Positions 11,762 through 23,960 of a stretch of DNA of 64,000 nt are shown here, in pieces (the stretch's first letter is position 1; the number at the start of each line of letters is the position of its first letter). Location: NCBI RefSeq assembly GCF_007565055.1, contig NC_044554.1, positions 139,127,463-139,191,462 of the forward strand, in the 5' to 3' direction. The translations under genes were made by a program, and so were the position numbers. The stretch comes from Rhinopithecus roxellana (Eukaryota; Chordata; Mammalia; Primates; Cercopithecidae). The notes below the pieces were generated by a model that was not told the origin of the DNA, searched no databases, and saw only the letters and a list, made by a program, of their open reading frames with translations.

Positions 11762-12439
11762 TTTTAGGAGATGTTTTATCTTCTTGTATTTGGATATCTA
11801 AATCTCTAGCGAGGCCAGGGAAGATTTCCTCAAGTACTGCCTCAAATAAATTTTCCAAGCTTTTTTTCTGCCCTCTCTTCTCCCTCAGGAACACCAATTA
11901 TTCTTAGTTCGACCCTTTTATATAATCCCATATTTCTTGGAGACAGCTCATTTCTTTAAATTCTTTTTTCTTTATTTTTGTCTGGTTGGGTTAATTCAAA
12001 AGCCTTGTCTTCAAGTTCTGACATTCTTTCTTCTACTTGTTCTAGTCTATTGTTGAAATTTTCACTGTAGTTTAGAATTTCCTAAGTGTGTCTTTTATTA
12101 CCAAAAGTTCTGACTGATTTTTCTTTAAGATACCTCTTCCTGTAGAAAATTTTGTTTGTTGGTTTTTGTTTGTTTGTTTGTTTTTTACATTTCTTTACGT
12201 TGGTTTTACCTTTCTGTGGTATCTCCTTGAGTAGCTTAATAATCAACCTTTTGAATTCTTCTTCTGGTATGTCAACAATTTTATGTTAGTTTGGATCCAT
12301 TGTTGGATAGCTAGTGTGATCTCTTGGGGGTGTTTTAGAATCCCGTTTTGTCATATTACCAGTCTTATTTTTCTGGTTCCTTCTAATTTGGTAAAACTAC
12401 TACTAATTATTATTGAAATTATTTTTGACTGCCTTTTTT

Positions 12440-14948
12440 TTTTTTTTTTTTCCCCGCTTAAGGATGTGATTTTAATGTTTATAGTTTGTCGTAGCCTAAT
12501 TCAGCTCTTGGTGTTTTCAGGAGTGAAGACTGTGTGAGTTCCTTGACTATAGAGAGTCTTTCTGTGATGGCTTTCTCAGCTGCTTATTGTAGTAGCAATG
12601 TGCTCAATGTGTGAGCAAGTTCACTGTCTCCCATAGGGTTGGAATGACAAAGTTCCCTTGAAACTTATCTCATTTCCCTGTAGTGTGCACTTTTTTTATT
12701 ATTATTTTTTTCCTCAGTATTTTATTTACTGGTTTGAATTGTTCAGGCTTCAGGTCAATAGGGAAGGATTCCACAAGTAGACACTGGCTGTGGTTAAAGT
12801 AGGTATAAATGTAGTACCCAATGGTGAGCAGAGGTTTCAGCCTTGACAGAAGTGGCTAGAAGAGCTCTCAGTGAAATGTACTGAGGTCTCATCAGAGAGG
12901 ACTGGAGCCACCTCAGCTCCTCTGCCAAGCCAGCAGAAAAACTATCACCTCCCAGACACACTCCTGAGTCAGTGTTCTGGTTATTTAGATCAGACTCTTT
13001 TCATCTATAGGAATGTTGATGTTCCAAGTAGAGAGAAATTGTACCTCTATCTCTTGTGCAAGCCTGCACCTTGAGGGTGCTCCTCCTGTTGTAATACAGT
13101 CACCCTAAAGTGTTCTGGGATCCATGCTGAGCTCTTGTGGGAAAAGTCCAAGCTATGACAGCAGTGGTGGATGAGAGGGAAAAGAAGTCCCCTTCTCCAT
13201 GACCCTTCAATGAACACCAGGGCTGCCTCACTGTTGAGGTAGAGCTGCAAACTTTCCCTGCTGATTTCAGCACTGCAACTGTACCTCTGCTGAAAGAAAC
13301 TTCTTACCAGTGGAAAGATCTCAGACTGAAGGCCTGCCATCCAGGTTCTCTTCTTCCACTGGGTGTTCCTTTGATGTGTTGCACTCCCCCTTCCCCTTTG
13401 AGTAGGACATCCTGAGACCCATACTACTGTGAATACTGTTGCTCCTCTGAGTGTAGCCATCCAGTGTGGCTGCCACACTCCTGGCTGGTTCTGGGGAATG
13501 TCTACAAGGAATGCACAGAGGTGAACTGTCCGCAGGTCTCCCAGCAGTGGGTACTGGCACCAGCTATGTTGGGAATGACAGGGGAGTCACATAGACTCTG
13601 GGAGATTTCTTAGATGTAGGTGGTCTTAGTGTGTTGGCATTCTCAAATACCAGTTGTGATAGTAATGAACAGTCACATGGACAGACTCAGGACCTCGTGG
13701 TTAGCCAGAGTAGTAGAGGTGATGGTGATAGCTGAGGCCATGCACAAGTTTTCTCCTTCCGGGTGCAGTGTTATTTTACCTGAATGTTGTAATGGACTGT
13801 GTCATTTGGCTTCCATTCAGGAGGTGGTAGTAGCAAAACAGCACTAGCTGTGGTAGTAGTAGCAGGATTTGTGCTTGTTTTTTGCAGTACTCTAGTTTCT
13901 CGGGAGGTGGATGGGGCCATAAAGCTCCCCAAAGTTTTCATCCATTGTGTTAAGCTACCAGGGTGGGTTGAGGAGCAAAGCCAGGGGAGGGCTGGGTCAG
14001 GCAAGTTCGTGCTCTGACTCCGCACATGTGGGGCAAGCAGCAACCCCTGTAGGAGTTGGGGGGTAGTGGTTCTCTGGTCACTGGCATAATGTTCCAGAGA
14101 GAAGCATAACTGCATCTGCTTCACAGAAGAGCTCACTCACGGAGTGGGGAGTTGCAGGTGGTGGAAAACCCCAAATAGCTCCGGCATACTTGATAGGACA
14201 GATCTCATAGCCACTGTTTTCCAGTAGTAGCAGTAAGCTAAGTTTCAGGCTATCTATGCTCAGAACTCAGAACTTCCCCAGGCCATATGCCTTCCTAGCA
14301 GAGATAGGAACTGCAGCTTTCAGGTCATGCCCCTTTGTGTCCACCTGCACAACCTGGGGGTCCAGCTCCAATACTTGTGACTGCAGCACACTTCCCACTC
14401 ACCCCCTGGTTCTGGCCAACAGAGTTCTTCCCCACTTGAAGTTACATTGCAAAGTTCAATTGGGAGCTTCTTTTAACCTGCCACCGCTGCCTGAGTTAGT
14501 TGGCAAACTTCCACAAGGGTCCCAGTGAGACAAAATAAGGAATGGCTTCCTTCAGTCAACGCTGTAGACTGAGAATGCATGCCAGGGTCCTCCTGCTGCC
14601 ATTCCTAGTTCCTACTTTTATATTTCTCACTGCTTCCTAAACCAGTTCCAATGCTGGGTAGAGTTAAGGCCTTCCCCATGGGCTGGATTGCCAGGTTCCC
14701 CAGTGGGGATGTATGCCCTAGAGGCAGTGTCTTCCCCTCTCATACTCTCAGTACTTACAGTTTTTTGCCTGGCTCATGGTATAACTGCAGCCTGTTGCTT
14801 CTTTCAAAGAATCTATGGATTTCAGTTTTCCTTTAAGTTTCAGCATTGCTTCTTGAAAATGATGTTCATAGTATGAATCTACACACTATTTTGCCTTTCC
14901 AAGTGGGAGAGGCATGCTAAAACTGCCTCCAATCCACCATCTTGGAGT
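12440..14948 (-). promoter_or_regulatory. Long 5' UTR of the old L1
   Basis: Relatively GC-richer sequence between the last recognisable ORF1 blocks and the element's 5' end. In L1 this region carries the internal promoter. The open frames here (for example 13047-13478 and 13771-14136, minus) show no known domain and are probably chance. I cannot point to a specific functional factor site after this much decay. Confidence 0.6.
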
Positions 14949-14973
14949 CAATCATTTTTTTAAAGAATGGTGA

Positions 14974-15306
14974 GGCCGGGTGCTGTGGCTCACACCTATA
15001 ATATCAGCACTTTGGCAGGCTGAGGCAGGCAGATCACAAGGTCAGGTGATGGAGTCCATTCTAGCCAACATGGTGAAACCCCATCTCTAGTAAAAATACA
15101 AAAAGTAGCTGGCCATGGTGGCACCTGCCTGTACTCCCAGCTACTCAGTAGGCTGAGGCAGGAGAATCACTTGAGTCTGGGAGACGGAGGTTGCAGTGAG
15201 GTGAGATCACGCCACTACACTCCAGCTTGGCGACAGAGCAAGACTCCATCTCCAAAAAGATAAAATAAAATAAAATAAAATAAAATAATAATAATAATAA
15301 TAAAAG
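14974..15306 (+). mobile_element. Alu, full length, (TAAAA)n/(TAA)n tail
   Basis: Begins GGCCGGGTGCTGTGGCTCAC and ends in a tail that evolved into (TAAAA)n and (TAA)n (about 15260-15304). The flanking repeat AAAGAATGRTG (14962 onward and 15308 onward) marks the insertion, which lies immediately beside the target-site duplication of the old L1. Confidence 0.95.
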
Positions 15307-16365
15307 AAAAGAATGATGGAGTTTGGTAAGTATTCCTTGTAGACACTATATTGTCCCAATACCTAAACTAAAGAGTTATTATTTATGTTTTTTAAAAAAC
15401 TACCACTTACACATTGTAGCTGCTGAAAAATATAAATAGAGATACTTCTACTCACTCTAATATGAGTTTTTATGTTCCTGTCCAGGGCTGCTGAAATCAT
15501 ATGGCTCTGATAAATATCTAGTTACATAGCTAAGAAACAAAAATTACTGTCTCTTATAACATGGGTCTGGAAGGCTATTCCACCTATGAATTGTCAGAAT
15601 TCTCAGACAACTCTATCAAACCTGTCCTCCTACCCAGAGGTAAGAGAAATCATAATTAATCTCTGGAAGATTTAAAAACCAAATGATTAATAATTTCATT
15701 TTTATGCAAATAACAAATCTTTGGGACAGATCAAATGCATTTTTTACTTCCATATTGCCAAACTTTGATTTGATTGATTCTATATTTATCCCCATGTGGC
15801 AGCTGGAGCACTCACTTTAGAGAGAAACTTTCTTAATTCTAGCCTATCAAGGAAAATCTGCAAGTTAAAAACTCACTTTTATCAGCAGGCATTCCAAGAA
15901 TGGCAGGTGGCAAATAAACCTCTTGGTGGATTATTCTAATTGTGTTTTCTTTTGCCTTCATAACTTAAAAAGTGGTAAAAGAAGGAATAGGGTGACTTGC
16001 AATGGTTTTGACAATTGTGTTTACATCTTTCTCTAATGAACACTATATTTGAAGTTTTCACTGACTCTAAGTTATGAAGTTAGTTTGAGGGGAGTCTATA
16101 ACTTACATAATGGATATATGGAAAGAAGAACTAGGAATAACTGGTTGCATTAAGTTTATCAAAGTATTGACTAATATTATTACTGATTATTTTTATGCCT
16201 TTCTCTACTTTTATTAATTTTCACAATTTTTATGGATTTATTTATGTTGAAAATGAGTAAATTATAAAATACTAAAACATAAAATTTAAATAAAAGAATG
16301 AAAAAATAAGATGAGGCAAAAATACAAGGTCTAATCTAAATGAAGCCATAATTATATTAATCTTC
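15307..16365. other. Unassigned AT-rich sequence
   Basis: No repeat family, RNA gene or coding region recognised by eye. Confidence 0.4.
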
Positions 16366-16375
16366 ATCTGCATCT

Positions 16376-16663
16376 GTTTTTTTAGAGGCAGAGTCTTCTT
16401 CTGTTGCCCAGGCTGGAGTGCGGTGACGCAATCTTGGCTCACTGCAACCTTGATCTCCTGGGTTCTAGCAATTCTCCTGTCTCAGCCTCCTGATTATCTG
16501 GGATTATAGGTGCACGTCACCATGCCCGGCTAATTTTTTGTATTTTAGTAGAGATGAGGTTTCACCGTGTTGCCCAGGCAGGTCTCAAACTCTTGAGCTC
16601 AGGCAATCCACCCACGTCGGCCTCCCAAAGTGCTAGGATTATAGGCATGAGCCACTGCGCTCG
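16376..16663 (-). mobile_element. Alu, full length
   Basis: Two arms in complement orientation with a short T tract. The direct repeat ATCTGCATCT flanks it (16366-16375 and 16664-16673). Confidence 0.94.
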
Positions 16664-16673
16664 ATCTGCATCT

Positions 16674-17336
16674 TCTTTTTATAACAATATCTATTTTAAT
16701 TATAAATCTAAACCCTCAAATCTCAGTTTAAACTGTTACTGTATATTTTATAAACTATATCTAAAAGGAGTTTTATCACAAATATTAATTGGTTGAGTAT
16801 CTGGATATTTCTGGTAACCTTGTTTCAATATAACAGAATGATAATATTTTCCTAACAATTCCATTTTTTAAATAATTGAAGCAAAAAATGAAGTTTATTT
16901 TAAGTGACAAACTTCATAGTAATCGCCTACTCAGTAAATGTTGTTTTTATTTGGATTTTTTGAAAGGAAATATGCTTATATTGTGTCTTCAGAAATATGT
17001 AAACCCTTATATTTTTCTCACTAGCTGGAAGAACCCATAAAAGAAATGAGTTCATATGAGAGGCCAAATTCAGAAGTGGAATTCCAGCAAGAACACGTAC
17101 TTCTCACTTGTTCTTTCCAACTACCTCACATTGAATTATGTCTTTATATATTTACATTGTCTTCTCAATAGGACATCTTACATTTACTTAGAGTTTCAGC
17201 ATTCATTTTTCAGCAACAACCTACTGCCTATAGTTGCAGGTTTTAAAAATTTCTTCTTTCCTTATAATCCTCATGGAAATTTTTCCAAAACAATATTACT
17301 TTTTTAAAAAAGTTACACAGCAAGACTGCTGCAATG
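16674..17336. other. Unassigned AT-rich sequence
   Basis: No supported gene or nameable repeat. The 83-codon open frame at 17056-17307 shows no family motif and AT-driven composition. Confidence 0.4.
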
Positions 17337-17341
17337 GTGAT

Positions 17342-17759
17342 TGTATCAGTTTGTTCCCGCATGGTGATAAATAAATACCTGAGACTGGATAATTTCTAAA
17401 GAAAGAGGGCTTAGTTGGCTCATGGTTCTGCAGGCTGCACAGGAAGCATAATACTGGCATCTGCTCAGCTTCTGGGGAGGCCTCAAGAAACTTACAATCA
17501 TGGTGGAAGGTGAAGGGGGAGCATACACATCACATGGCCAGAGTCAGAGCAGGAGAGAAAGGGGAGAGGTGTGACACACTTTTAAACAACCAGATGTCAT
17601 GAGAACTCACTGTTGCAATGACAGCACCAAAGGGGATGGTGTTAAACCATGAGAAGCTGCCCCTGTAATCCAGTCACCTCTCACCAGGCCCCACTTCTAA
17701 CACTGAGGATTACAATTCAACATGAGATTTGGGCAAGGACACAGATGCAAACCGTATCA
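17342..17759 (-). mobile_element. Solo LTR of MaLR type (MST/THE1-related)
   Basis: The minus strand reads TGATACGGTTTGCATCTGTG at the 5' end and carries characteristic MST/THE1 blocks: CAAATCTCATGTTGAATTGTA, a GTTTAACACCATCCCC-like block, CACCTTCCACCATGATTGTAA and GAGGCCTCCCCAG. The ends are TG...CA. The 5-bp target duplication GTGAT lies on both sides (17337-17341 and 17760-17764). No internal region is present, so it is a solo LTR. The exact subfamily (MSTA or MSTB) is a guess. Confidence 0.9.
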
Positions 17760-17967
17760 GTGATAAATACAGAATGTGATGGACATATAGAAAAAGAACT
17801 TCCACATCTATCTGAATGAAGAACAGCTTCCAAAGAGGTTGCATTTTTGCTGAGACTTGACAGTAAATTTAAATGTTGACAGAAAGGCTCAGTGTGAAAA
17901 ATATATAGAAAGATGGTGAGTATATGTTACGGGAACTATGTTTAGTTCTTTATTATTGGATGTACTT

Positions 17968-18271
17968 CTTTTTTTTATTTATTATTTTTGAGGCAGAGTT
18001 TCGCTCTTGTTGCCCAGGCTGGAGCGCAATGGCACGATCTCGGCTCACGGCAACCTCTGCCTCCCGGGTTCAAGTGATTCTCCTGCCTCAGCCTCCTGAG
18101 TAGTTGAGATTACAGGCATGTGCCACCACGCCTGGCTGATTTTGTATTTTTAGTAGAGATGGGGTTTCTCCGTGTTGGTCAGGCTGGTCTCAAACTTCTG
18201 ACCTCAGGTGATCTGCCCGCCTCGGCCTCCCAAAGTGCTGGGATTATGAGCATAAGCCATCGTGTCTGGCC
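17968..18271 (-). mobile_element. Alu, full length
   Basis: Complement-orientation Alu. The perfect direct repeat TTGGATGTACTT flanks it (17956-17967 and 18272-18283). Confidence 0.95.
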
Positions 18272-18283
18272 TTGGATGTACTT

Positions 18284-18701
18284 TAAAATATTCTATTTGT
18301 CTTCACTAAGTCTCCTGAAATCTTGCAAAAATGTGTAAGGAAGTTAGTGGCCAGGAGTGGGCTTAAACAGTTAGATAGGAGCTATGTCAAAATGACCTTG
18401 TGTAATTGGTAAAGGGATCTAAATTTGTCTATTCTTGTTTCGATTATTTCACTGTATCCCTCTATTCTTGTTTCAATTATTTAAATGTTTCCTCATATTT
18501 AAAAATTAGCAAAGTTTCCCTATCAGTCAAGTCTCATTCAAGTGACTCAAAGTTTCTCTTTTCAACAATTACCTTGTTAAATAAATATGCAATTTTTATT
18601 TGCTTCTTTTCTAGACAAGTAGCACAATAATTATAATCCTTTAATGTAAATATCAAAACAGTGTTTTTAAATATATAAACTACCTTTTTAGATTGCATGT
18701 G
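18284..18701. other. Unassigned AT-rich sequence
   Basis: Nothing nameable. It contains a local duplication of a TCTATTCTTGTTTC-containing motif (18427-18475). Confidence 0.4.
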
Positions 18702-18915
18702 GGCCAGGTGCAGTGGCACACTTGTAATCCCAGCACTTTGGGAGCCTGGGGTGGGAGGATCATTTGAGGCCATGAGTTTGAGACCAGCCTCATGAGGCCA
18801 TGAGGAAGGATCATTTGAGCACAGAAATTTGAGGGCTGCAGTGGACTATGATCATGCCACTGCACTTAGACTTGGGCAGCAGAGCAAGACCCCAAATCTT
18901 AAAAAAAAAAAAAAA
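18702..18915 (+). mobile_element. Old Alu (AluJ-like) with internal deletion
   Basis: Starts GGCCAGGTGCAGTGGCAC and ends in an A tract. The central part is missing: a left-arm block (GAGACCAGCCTCATGAGG) runs directly into right-arm material (GATCATTTGAGC, then CACTGCACTTAGACTTGGGC). The divergence suggests an old AluJ-class copy. Confidence 0.85.
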
Positions 18916-19161
18916 TACACATGTGCAGATGATATCATCTAGCTTAAGTCACTGAAACATTTCTCTCTAGCTTTAGCTAAGTTTTACCATCATGGGAGAT
19001 GCCTTTTTATAATCCCAGAGATATCAGTTTAGACCTTTCAGACCTATCTCTACAGTATCATGCCTTTTTGGAAGTAATTAATATAAATTTTTGGTAAAAT
19101 AGATGTTATTAGGATTGATACATAAAGACCACCTTTCAATACTATTCACTATTTTCTTCTT

Positions 19162-19490
19162 TTTATATGTTCTATTTTATTTTATTTTATTTTATTTTAT
19201 TTTATTTTATTTTATTTTGAGATGGAGTCTTGCCCTGTCACCCAGGCTGGAGTGCGGTGGCATGATCTCGACTCACTGCAACCTCTATCTCCTGGGTTTA
19301 AGCAATTCTCTGCCTCAGCCTCCTGGGTAGCTGGGATTACAGGCTCCCGCCAACTATTTTTTTTGTATTTTTAGTAGAGATGGGGTTTCACCATCTTGGC
19401 CAGGCTAGTCTTGAACTGCTGACCTCGTGATTCACCCACCTCGGCCTCCCAAAGTGCTAGGATTACAGGCATGAGCCACTGTGCCCAGCC
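19162..19490 (-). mobile_element. Alu with (TTTTA)n tail
   Basis: Complement Alu whose tail is a (TTTTA)n tract (about 19172-19219). The 15-base direct repeat CACTATTTTCTTCTT flanks it (19147-19161 and 19492-19506). Confidence 0.95.
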
Positions 19491-19506
19491 CCACTATTTT
19501 CTTCTT

Positions 19507-20186
19507 AAGTGTACTAAAAAAGTCCCCATATATTATTTGCTATAAGCAGAGGGCAGAAATAACAGAAATTAAATGAAATTATCTTGACAGACATCTATCC
19601 TCTGGGTGTGCTTGACAGTTTGTGCTATTTGTATCTGTCTTGCATGAGTATGCTGTTATTAGGACATGTAAATTCTTAAAGAGAAGCAAGCACCAGTTGG
19701 TGTTAGTGAAACGTAAGGCAGCACACTGCAATGTCTGGAGCTGGGTGTATGTGTATGGAAAAAGGGAATCTCATAAAGAGGAAACAACATCCTTCCAGTA
19801 GGAAAATATGTAGCAGTCCAGGGGATACCTGAAATAGATAACAAAGGAATTGACTAATGTGTGAATATTGCTAGACTCTAAACATAGACCATGAAAGGTC
19901 TAAACTGATTTGATGAGAAAATTAACACAAAGGGGCATATCCCTTCTTCCATCAGTTTTCCAGGCTCTTTCTAGTGCTCTCTATTGACAGAGCCAAAGAG
20001 GAGTCTGGTGCCAAAGGAGAAACATGGTTTTCAGAGTTCCAGCCTTAGCATCACAAAGCAAAGTATAGCTGGGTGGATTGGAAGCTGAAATCAAAAGCTT
20101 AATAATTGGCATATCTACCAAAAATATAACTGTCCTGTTTTTAAATAAATGACTATGAGTCTAATCATAGTATGTGTGGATGTGCA
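19507..20186. other. Unassigned sequence
   Basis: No gene or nameable repeat recognised. The open frame at 19659-19844 (minus) is short and without motifs. Confidence 0.4.
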
Positions 20187-20260
20187 TATATATACACACA
20201 CACATACATAGCATGTATATACACACACACACAAACACACATACATAGTGTGTGTGTGTA
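20187..20260. repeat. CA/TA/TG-rich microsatellite
   Basis: Alternating purine-pyrimidine tract of ACAC, ATAC and TGTG runs. It directly abuts, and has probably replaced, the first bases of the next Alu. Confidence 0.9.
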
Positions 20261-20537
20261 ATCCCAACACTTTAGGAGGCCAAGGAGGGTGGATTGCTTG
20301 AGCTCAGTTCAAGACCAGTTCAGGAAACATGATGAAATCCCATCTCTACCAAAAATACAAAAATTAGCCAGGCATGGTGCTGTGTGCCTGTGGTCCTAGC
20401 TACTAGGGAGGCTGATGTGGCAGGATTGCTGGAGCCTGGGCAGTCGAGATTGTAGTAAGTAAGCCCAGATTGTGCCACTGTACTCCAGCCTGGGTGAAAA
20501 AGCGAAACCCTGTCTCAAAAAAAAAAAAAAAAAAAAA
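20257..20537 (+). mobile_element. Alu lacking its first ~20 bases
   Basis: Begins at the TGTAATCCCAACACTTTAGG block directly after the microsatellite and keeps both arms and an A tail (about 20516-20537). Divergence from younger copies suggests an AluJ/S-class element. Confidence 0.9.
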
Positions 20538-20559
20538 GCAGCAGCATGAATTGGAAGGT

Positions 20560-22030
20560 TCAATATTATAAAGCTATTAATTTTCTGTAAATTGATCTAA
20601 AAATTTACTGTTGTTGCAACCAAATATTTCCAAAATGGTTTACAAAAAACTTTTTTTAAAAGTTCAAAAAATTTATTGGATAAAGAAAAACTGCTAATTT
20701 TTTAAGGAAGAAAACAAGATGGGAAAGCTTGCTTTATCAAATATCAAGATATATTTTAAGGCAGAGTTATTAAGATAATTATGATATCAACATATAAGTA
20801 GACAGACAAATAGAACAAAATGTAAATTTCAAAATCAGATCCATGCATATTTGAAAAATTGATATATGTCAGAAGCATGATTAAAAATGAGAAGAGAATG
20901 ATTTTTTATGAAATAAATGCTATTAGGGCAACTGGTTGTTCACATGAGGAAAAATTGAACGTGAATTACTGTTTCAGCATATATACAATGACTTACTTTA
21001 GATGGATTAAGAACTAAGTTTGGAATGTACAGTTTTAACACCGTCAATAAAATATTGAATAATATTTTCATGATATCAAATCAAAGGAGAACACAAAATT
21101 ATGTAAAACATTGATGTATTTGATTATATTAGGAGAGAAATGTATTAATACAAATAAACATTAAAGGTTAAAAGGCAACTCAAAGAATTTTATATTTGAA
21201 AAAATGTAATGATATTAATTAAAGAAATACCTTGAATATCAAATAACCACAAAAAGGAAAAATTCTATAGATATATAGGCAAAATATATCAACCATAGAT
21301 ACACAGAGGACATAACACAAATGGCCACTATGTACATGGAATATTCAGTAATTCCATGTCCATGGAACACAATTTTTAAGAAATAAAGTATATTATATAT
21401 TGCTGACCATGTGCAGCAGTGAAAACTCTCATAGCCTCATGGTGAGATGGTAAATTGTTACATCCATCTTTGAAAATAATATGCTAATATCAAATACAAT
21501 TCAACATATTTATGTATATACTACAATCCAGACTTTCCACTTTTATGCATATAACCTAGACAAAACGTTGCACATGTGCACAAGGAAACATGCACAGAAA
21601 CACTGCTTACCACATTTGTTTTTACTGAAAAAATTGTAAACAACCTAAATAAGTATTTGTCAATAGGAGGGTGAGTAAATAAATTGTGGTACAGCAGTAC
21701 AAAGAAAACAGTAGGTCCACATATATAAGCATAATTAAATCTCGTTTGTTGACCAAAATAAATGAAAATTGCAGAATAACGATGGTGTAATATGACATTG
21801 AATCTTAAAGTATGCAAAACAGTATTTTTATAAATATATTTTATATAAAATGTTTCTTATAAAATATTTCTTTAACATTTATTAGAATTGATTAAAAAAC
21901 AGATTAAGAAAATAATCATTTCTCAGGGAATGGGATTCATAAGGGAAAAATAGTGGTCTCATGCATAATCTGTAAAATATACATCTTTAGTAAATAAAGT
22001 CGCTGAAACAAATATTACATGTGGTTAAGG
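20560..22030 (+). mobile_element. Old L1M fragment, ORF2 3' part and 3' UTR
   Basis: Recognisable decayed ORF2 landmarks in plus orientation: a GGGAAAGCTTGCTTTATCAA-like block, a GACAAATAGAACAAAATG-like block, the TAGATGGATTAAGAACTAA block, and TGTCAATAGGAGGGTGAGTA near the end of ORF2. All frames are broken. Boundaries are approximate. Confidence 0.7.
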
Positions 22031-22149
22031 GATGCTAAACCTGAATTGTGAGACTAGGAATTCAGTTATTTGTTATATGTGTTTATTCCTTTCTCTCTGT
22101 ACCTTTGAAAAATTTAACTACATACTCTATTGAATATTTGTACTGGTAA

Positions 22150-22980
22150 AAGTGCAACCCAATCCATACCTCACCCTGTACATAAAAATTAAAATGTAAG
22201 TGTTACAATAAACTTAAAAGTATAAAACTTACAGAAAAAGATAGAAGAAAATTATAACTTTATGTCAAATGTTTCTTACATATGAGACAAAAATACGTTT
22301 TATTAAAGAAAAATTATAAATCAAACTACATAAAATTTATTGACAAGTGCTGCTGTATGAAACAGATAATTAACAGAATACAGATGAGCCACAGGTTAGG
22401 AAAGATTTGCAAATCACGTATCACAAAAAATCTTATATGCAGAATATAGAAAGAATTCTCAAAACTCAACAGCTAAGAAACAACCCAATAAAATATAGAC
22501 AATAGACATGAATAGACTCTTTACCAAACAAGAGTTACAGATGATCAATAAATATGTGAAAAGATACTCAGTATCATTAGTCATTAGGTAAATGGAAGTA
22601 GAACTGCAATGAGATACCACTTTGCAACTATTATAATGAAAAAGAAGCAAACTGACAATGCCAAGTGTTGACATGGATAGGGAACAACTGGAGCTTTCAT
22701 ACATTGCTGGTTGGAATGTAAAATCGTACAGCAAAACTTTCATTTTTTATAAAGTTAGGGCACATGATTACGATATAATGCAATATTCCCTCTCCTAGGT
22801 TTTTACAGTGGGAGACATAAAAATATTTATTCACACAAAAACTAGTACAAGTGTATTTATAGCAGCTGTATTTTAATCATCAAAAATTTGAAAAACTTAG
22901 ATGTCCCTCGACAAATAAAATGATAGTGGAACATACATACAATAGAATATTACTCAGTGATTTTAAAAAAGCAATTAACT
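22150..22980 (+). mobile_element. Old L1M fragment, ORF2 C-terminal part (first segment)
   Basis: Landmarks include CTCAACAGCTAAGAAACAAC, AGTCATTAGGTAAATGGAAG, CAATGAGATACCAC and CATTGCTGGTTGGAATGTAAA, all typical of the L1 ORF2 3' part. The LTR piece at 22981-23311 splits the element; it continues at 23312 and again at 23817. Confidence 0.85.
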
Positions 22981-23311
22981 TGGCTTCATCTACATAATAT
23001 GAACCTTGGTCTCCACAACCTCTTATCTTAACCAGATACTCTTAACCTCTTATCTTAACCAGATACTCCCTTCTATTGATTTCAGGTCTTCAGCTACCTA
23101 TCCCCTGGAAACCCCGGCTTCAAGCTGTCCTTCCTTTCCAGACCAAATCAATGTACATCTTACATGTATTGATTGATGTCTTATGTCTCCCCAAAATGTA
23201 AACTGTAGCCTGACCACCTTGGGCACGTTCTCAGGATCTCCTGGGGCTGTTTCATGAGCCATGGTCACTCATATTTGGCTCAATAAATTTCTTTAAATAT
23301 TAACAAAACGT
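22981..23311 (+). mobile_element. ERV1-like LTR piece inserted in old L1M
   Basis: Contains LTR-like R/U5 blocks (CTTTCCAGACCAAATCAATG, CTGACCACCTTGGGCAC, TCAGGATCTCCTGGGGCTG) and the polyadenylation signal AATAAA near its end. Similarity to the LTR at 28798-29235 supports the LTR call. AATTAACT occurs on both sides (22973-22980 and 23312-23319), and the L1M resumes afterwards. A 27-base unit is tandemly duplicated inside (23017-23043, 23044-23070). I cannot assign the subfamily. Confidence 0.7.
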
Positions 23312-23509
23312 AATTAACTGTTGATATGTGCAATAATATAAATTAATATCAAGTATGCTGTCTTAGGTAAAAGAAGGCTGATTCAAAGGCTACACACTTT
23401 ATTATTCCCTTTATATGACATTGTGGGAAAGGCAAAATTATGGAAACAGAAAACAGATTAGTGGTTGTCAGGAGCTGGGCAAGAAAGGGGCTTATTTAAA
23501 AGGGGCAGC
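23312..23509 (+). mobile_element. Old L1M fragment (second segment)
   Basis: Continues the element at 22150-22980 with the blocks GGCTACACACTTTATTATTCC, CCTTTATATGACATTGTGGG, GAAACAGAAAACAGATTAGT and GGTTGTCAGGAGCTGGG, a typical L1M 3' region order. Confidence 0.85.
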
Positions 23510-23802
23510 GGCCGGGCGCGGTGGCTCAAGCCTGTAATCCCAGCACTTTGGGAGGCCGAGACGGGCAGATCACAAGGTCAGGAAATCAAGACCATCCTGG
23601 CTAACACGGTGAAACCCTGTCTCTACTAAAAAATACAAAAAACTAGCCGGGCGAGGTGGTGGGCTCCTGTAGTCCCAGGTACTCGGGAGACTGAGGCAGG
23701 AGAATGGCGTAAACACGGGAGGTGGAGCTTGCAGTGAGCCCAGATGGCGCCACTGCACTCCAGCCTGGGCGACAGAGCGAGACTCAGTCTCAAAAACAAA
23801 AA
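23510..23802 (+). mobile_element. Young AluY-class copy, Old World monkey type
   Basis: Complete Alu with a perfect 14-base target-site duplication (23496-23509 and 23803-23816). It carries GGTGGCTCAAGCCTGTAATC, CCGAGACGGGCAG, AAAAACTAGCCGGGCGAGG and AATGGCGTAAACACGGG. Known human AluY copies usually read differently at these places, whereas I associate this combination with macaque/baboon AluYR lineages. It is the least diverged Alu in the window. Confidence 0.93.
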
Positions 23803-23816
23803 TTAAAAGGGGCAGC

Positions 23817-23960
23817 AACATAACAGTTTTTTAAGTGGTAATAGACCTCTTCTGAGTTGTAATTTTTGTCATATGTGCCTTTGTCTAAACTCAGAATTGA
23901 ACACCAAAAAGGTAAATGTTATTGTGTGTAAAATAAAAATTGACTAAGCAATAATATAAA
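23817..23960 (+). mobile_element. Old L1M fragment, 3' UTR end (third segment)
   Basis: Blocks such as GAATTGAACACCAAAAAGG and TTATTGTGTGTAAAATAAAA fit the L1M 3' UTR that follows the ORF2 end of the same element. Confidence 0.75.

Larger units (their letters stand above)
5750..14948 (-). mobile_element. Full-length old L1 (L1PB/L1MA type), interrupted by Alus
   Basis: The 3' UTR starts next to a T/A-rich tail at 5750 (block TTTTGGGGTACAAGTGGTTT). ORF2 remnants span about 6050-10560, ORF1 remnants about 10800-12100, and a long 5' UTR ends at about 14948 in the complement of the L1 start (CCACCATCTTGGAGTCAA). The direct repeat CAATCATTTTTTT(T)AA flanks the element (5734-5749 and 14949-14963), so this is one insertion. 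Subtracting the Alus leaves a bit under 8 kb, as expected for an old primate L1 with a long 5' UTR. All frames are broken. An ORF1-like segment lies inside ORF2 near 7426-7700. Confidence 0.9.

Noticed and set aside
13047..13478. 143-codon minus-strand open frame
   Set aside because: It falls in the decayed 5' UTR of the old L1, with no recognised domain. Chance opening in GC-richer DNA is the simpler explanation.
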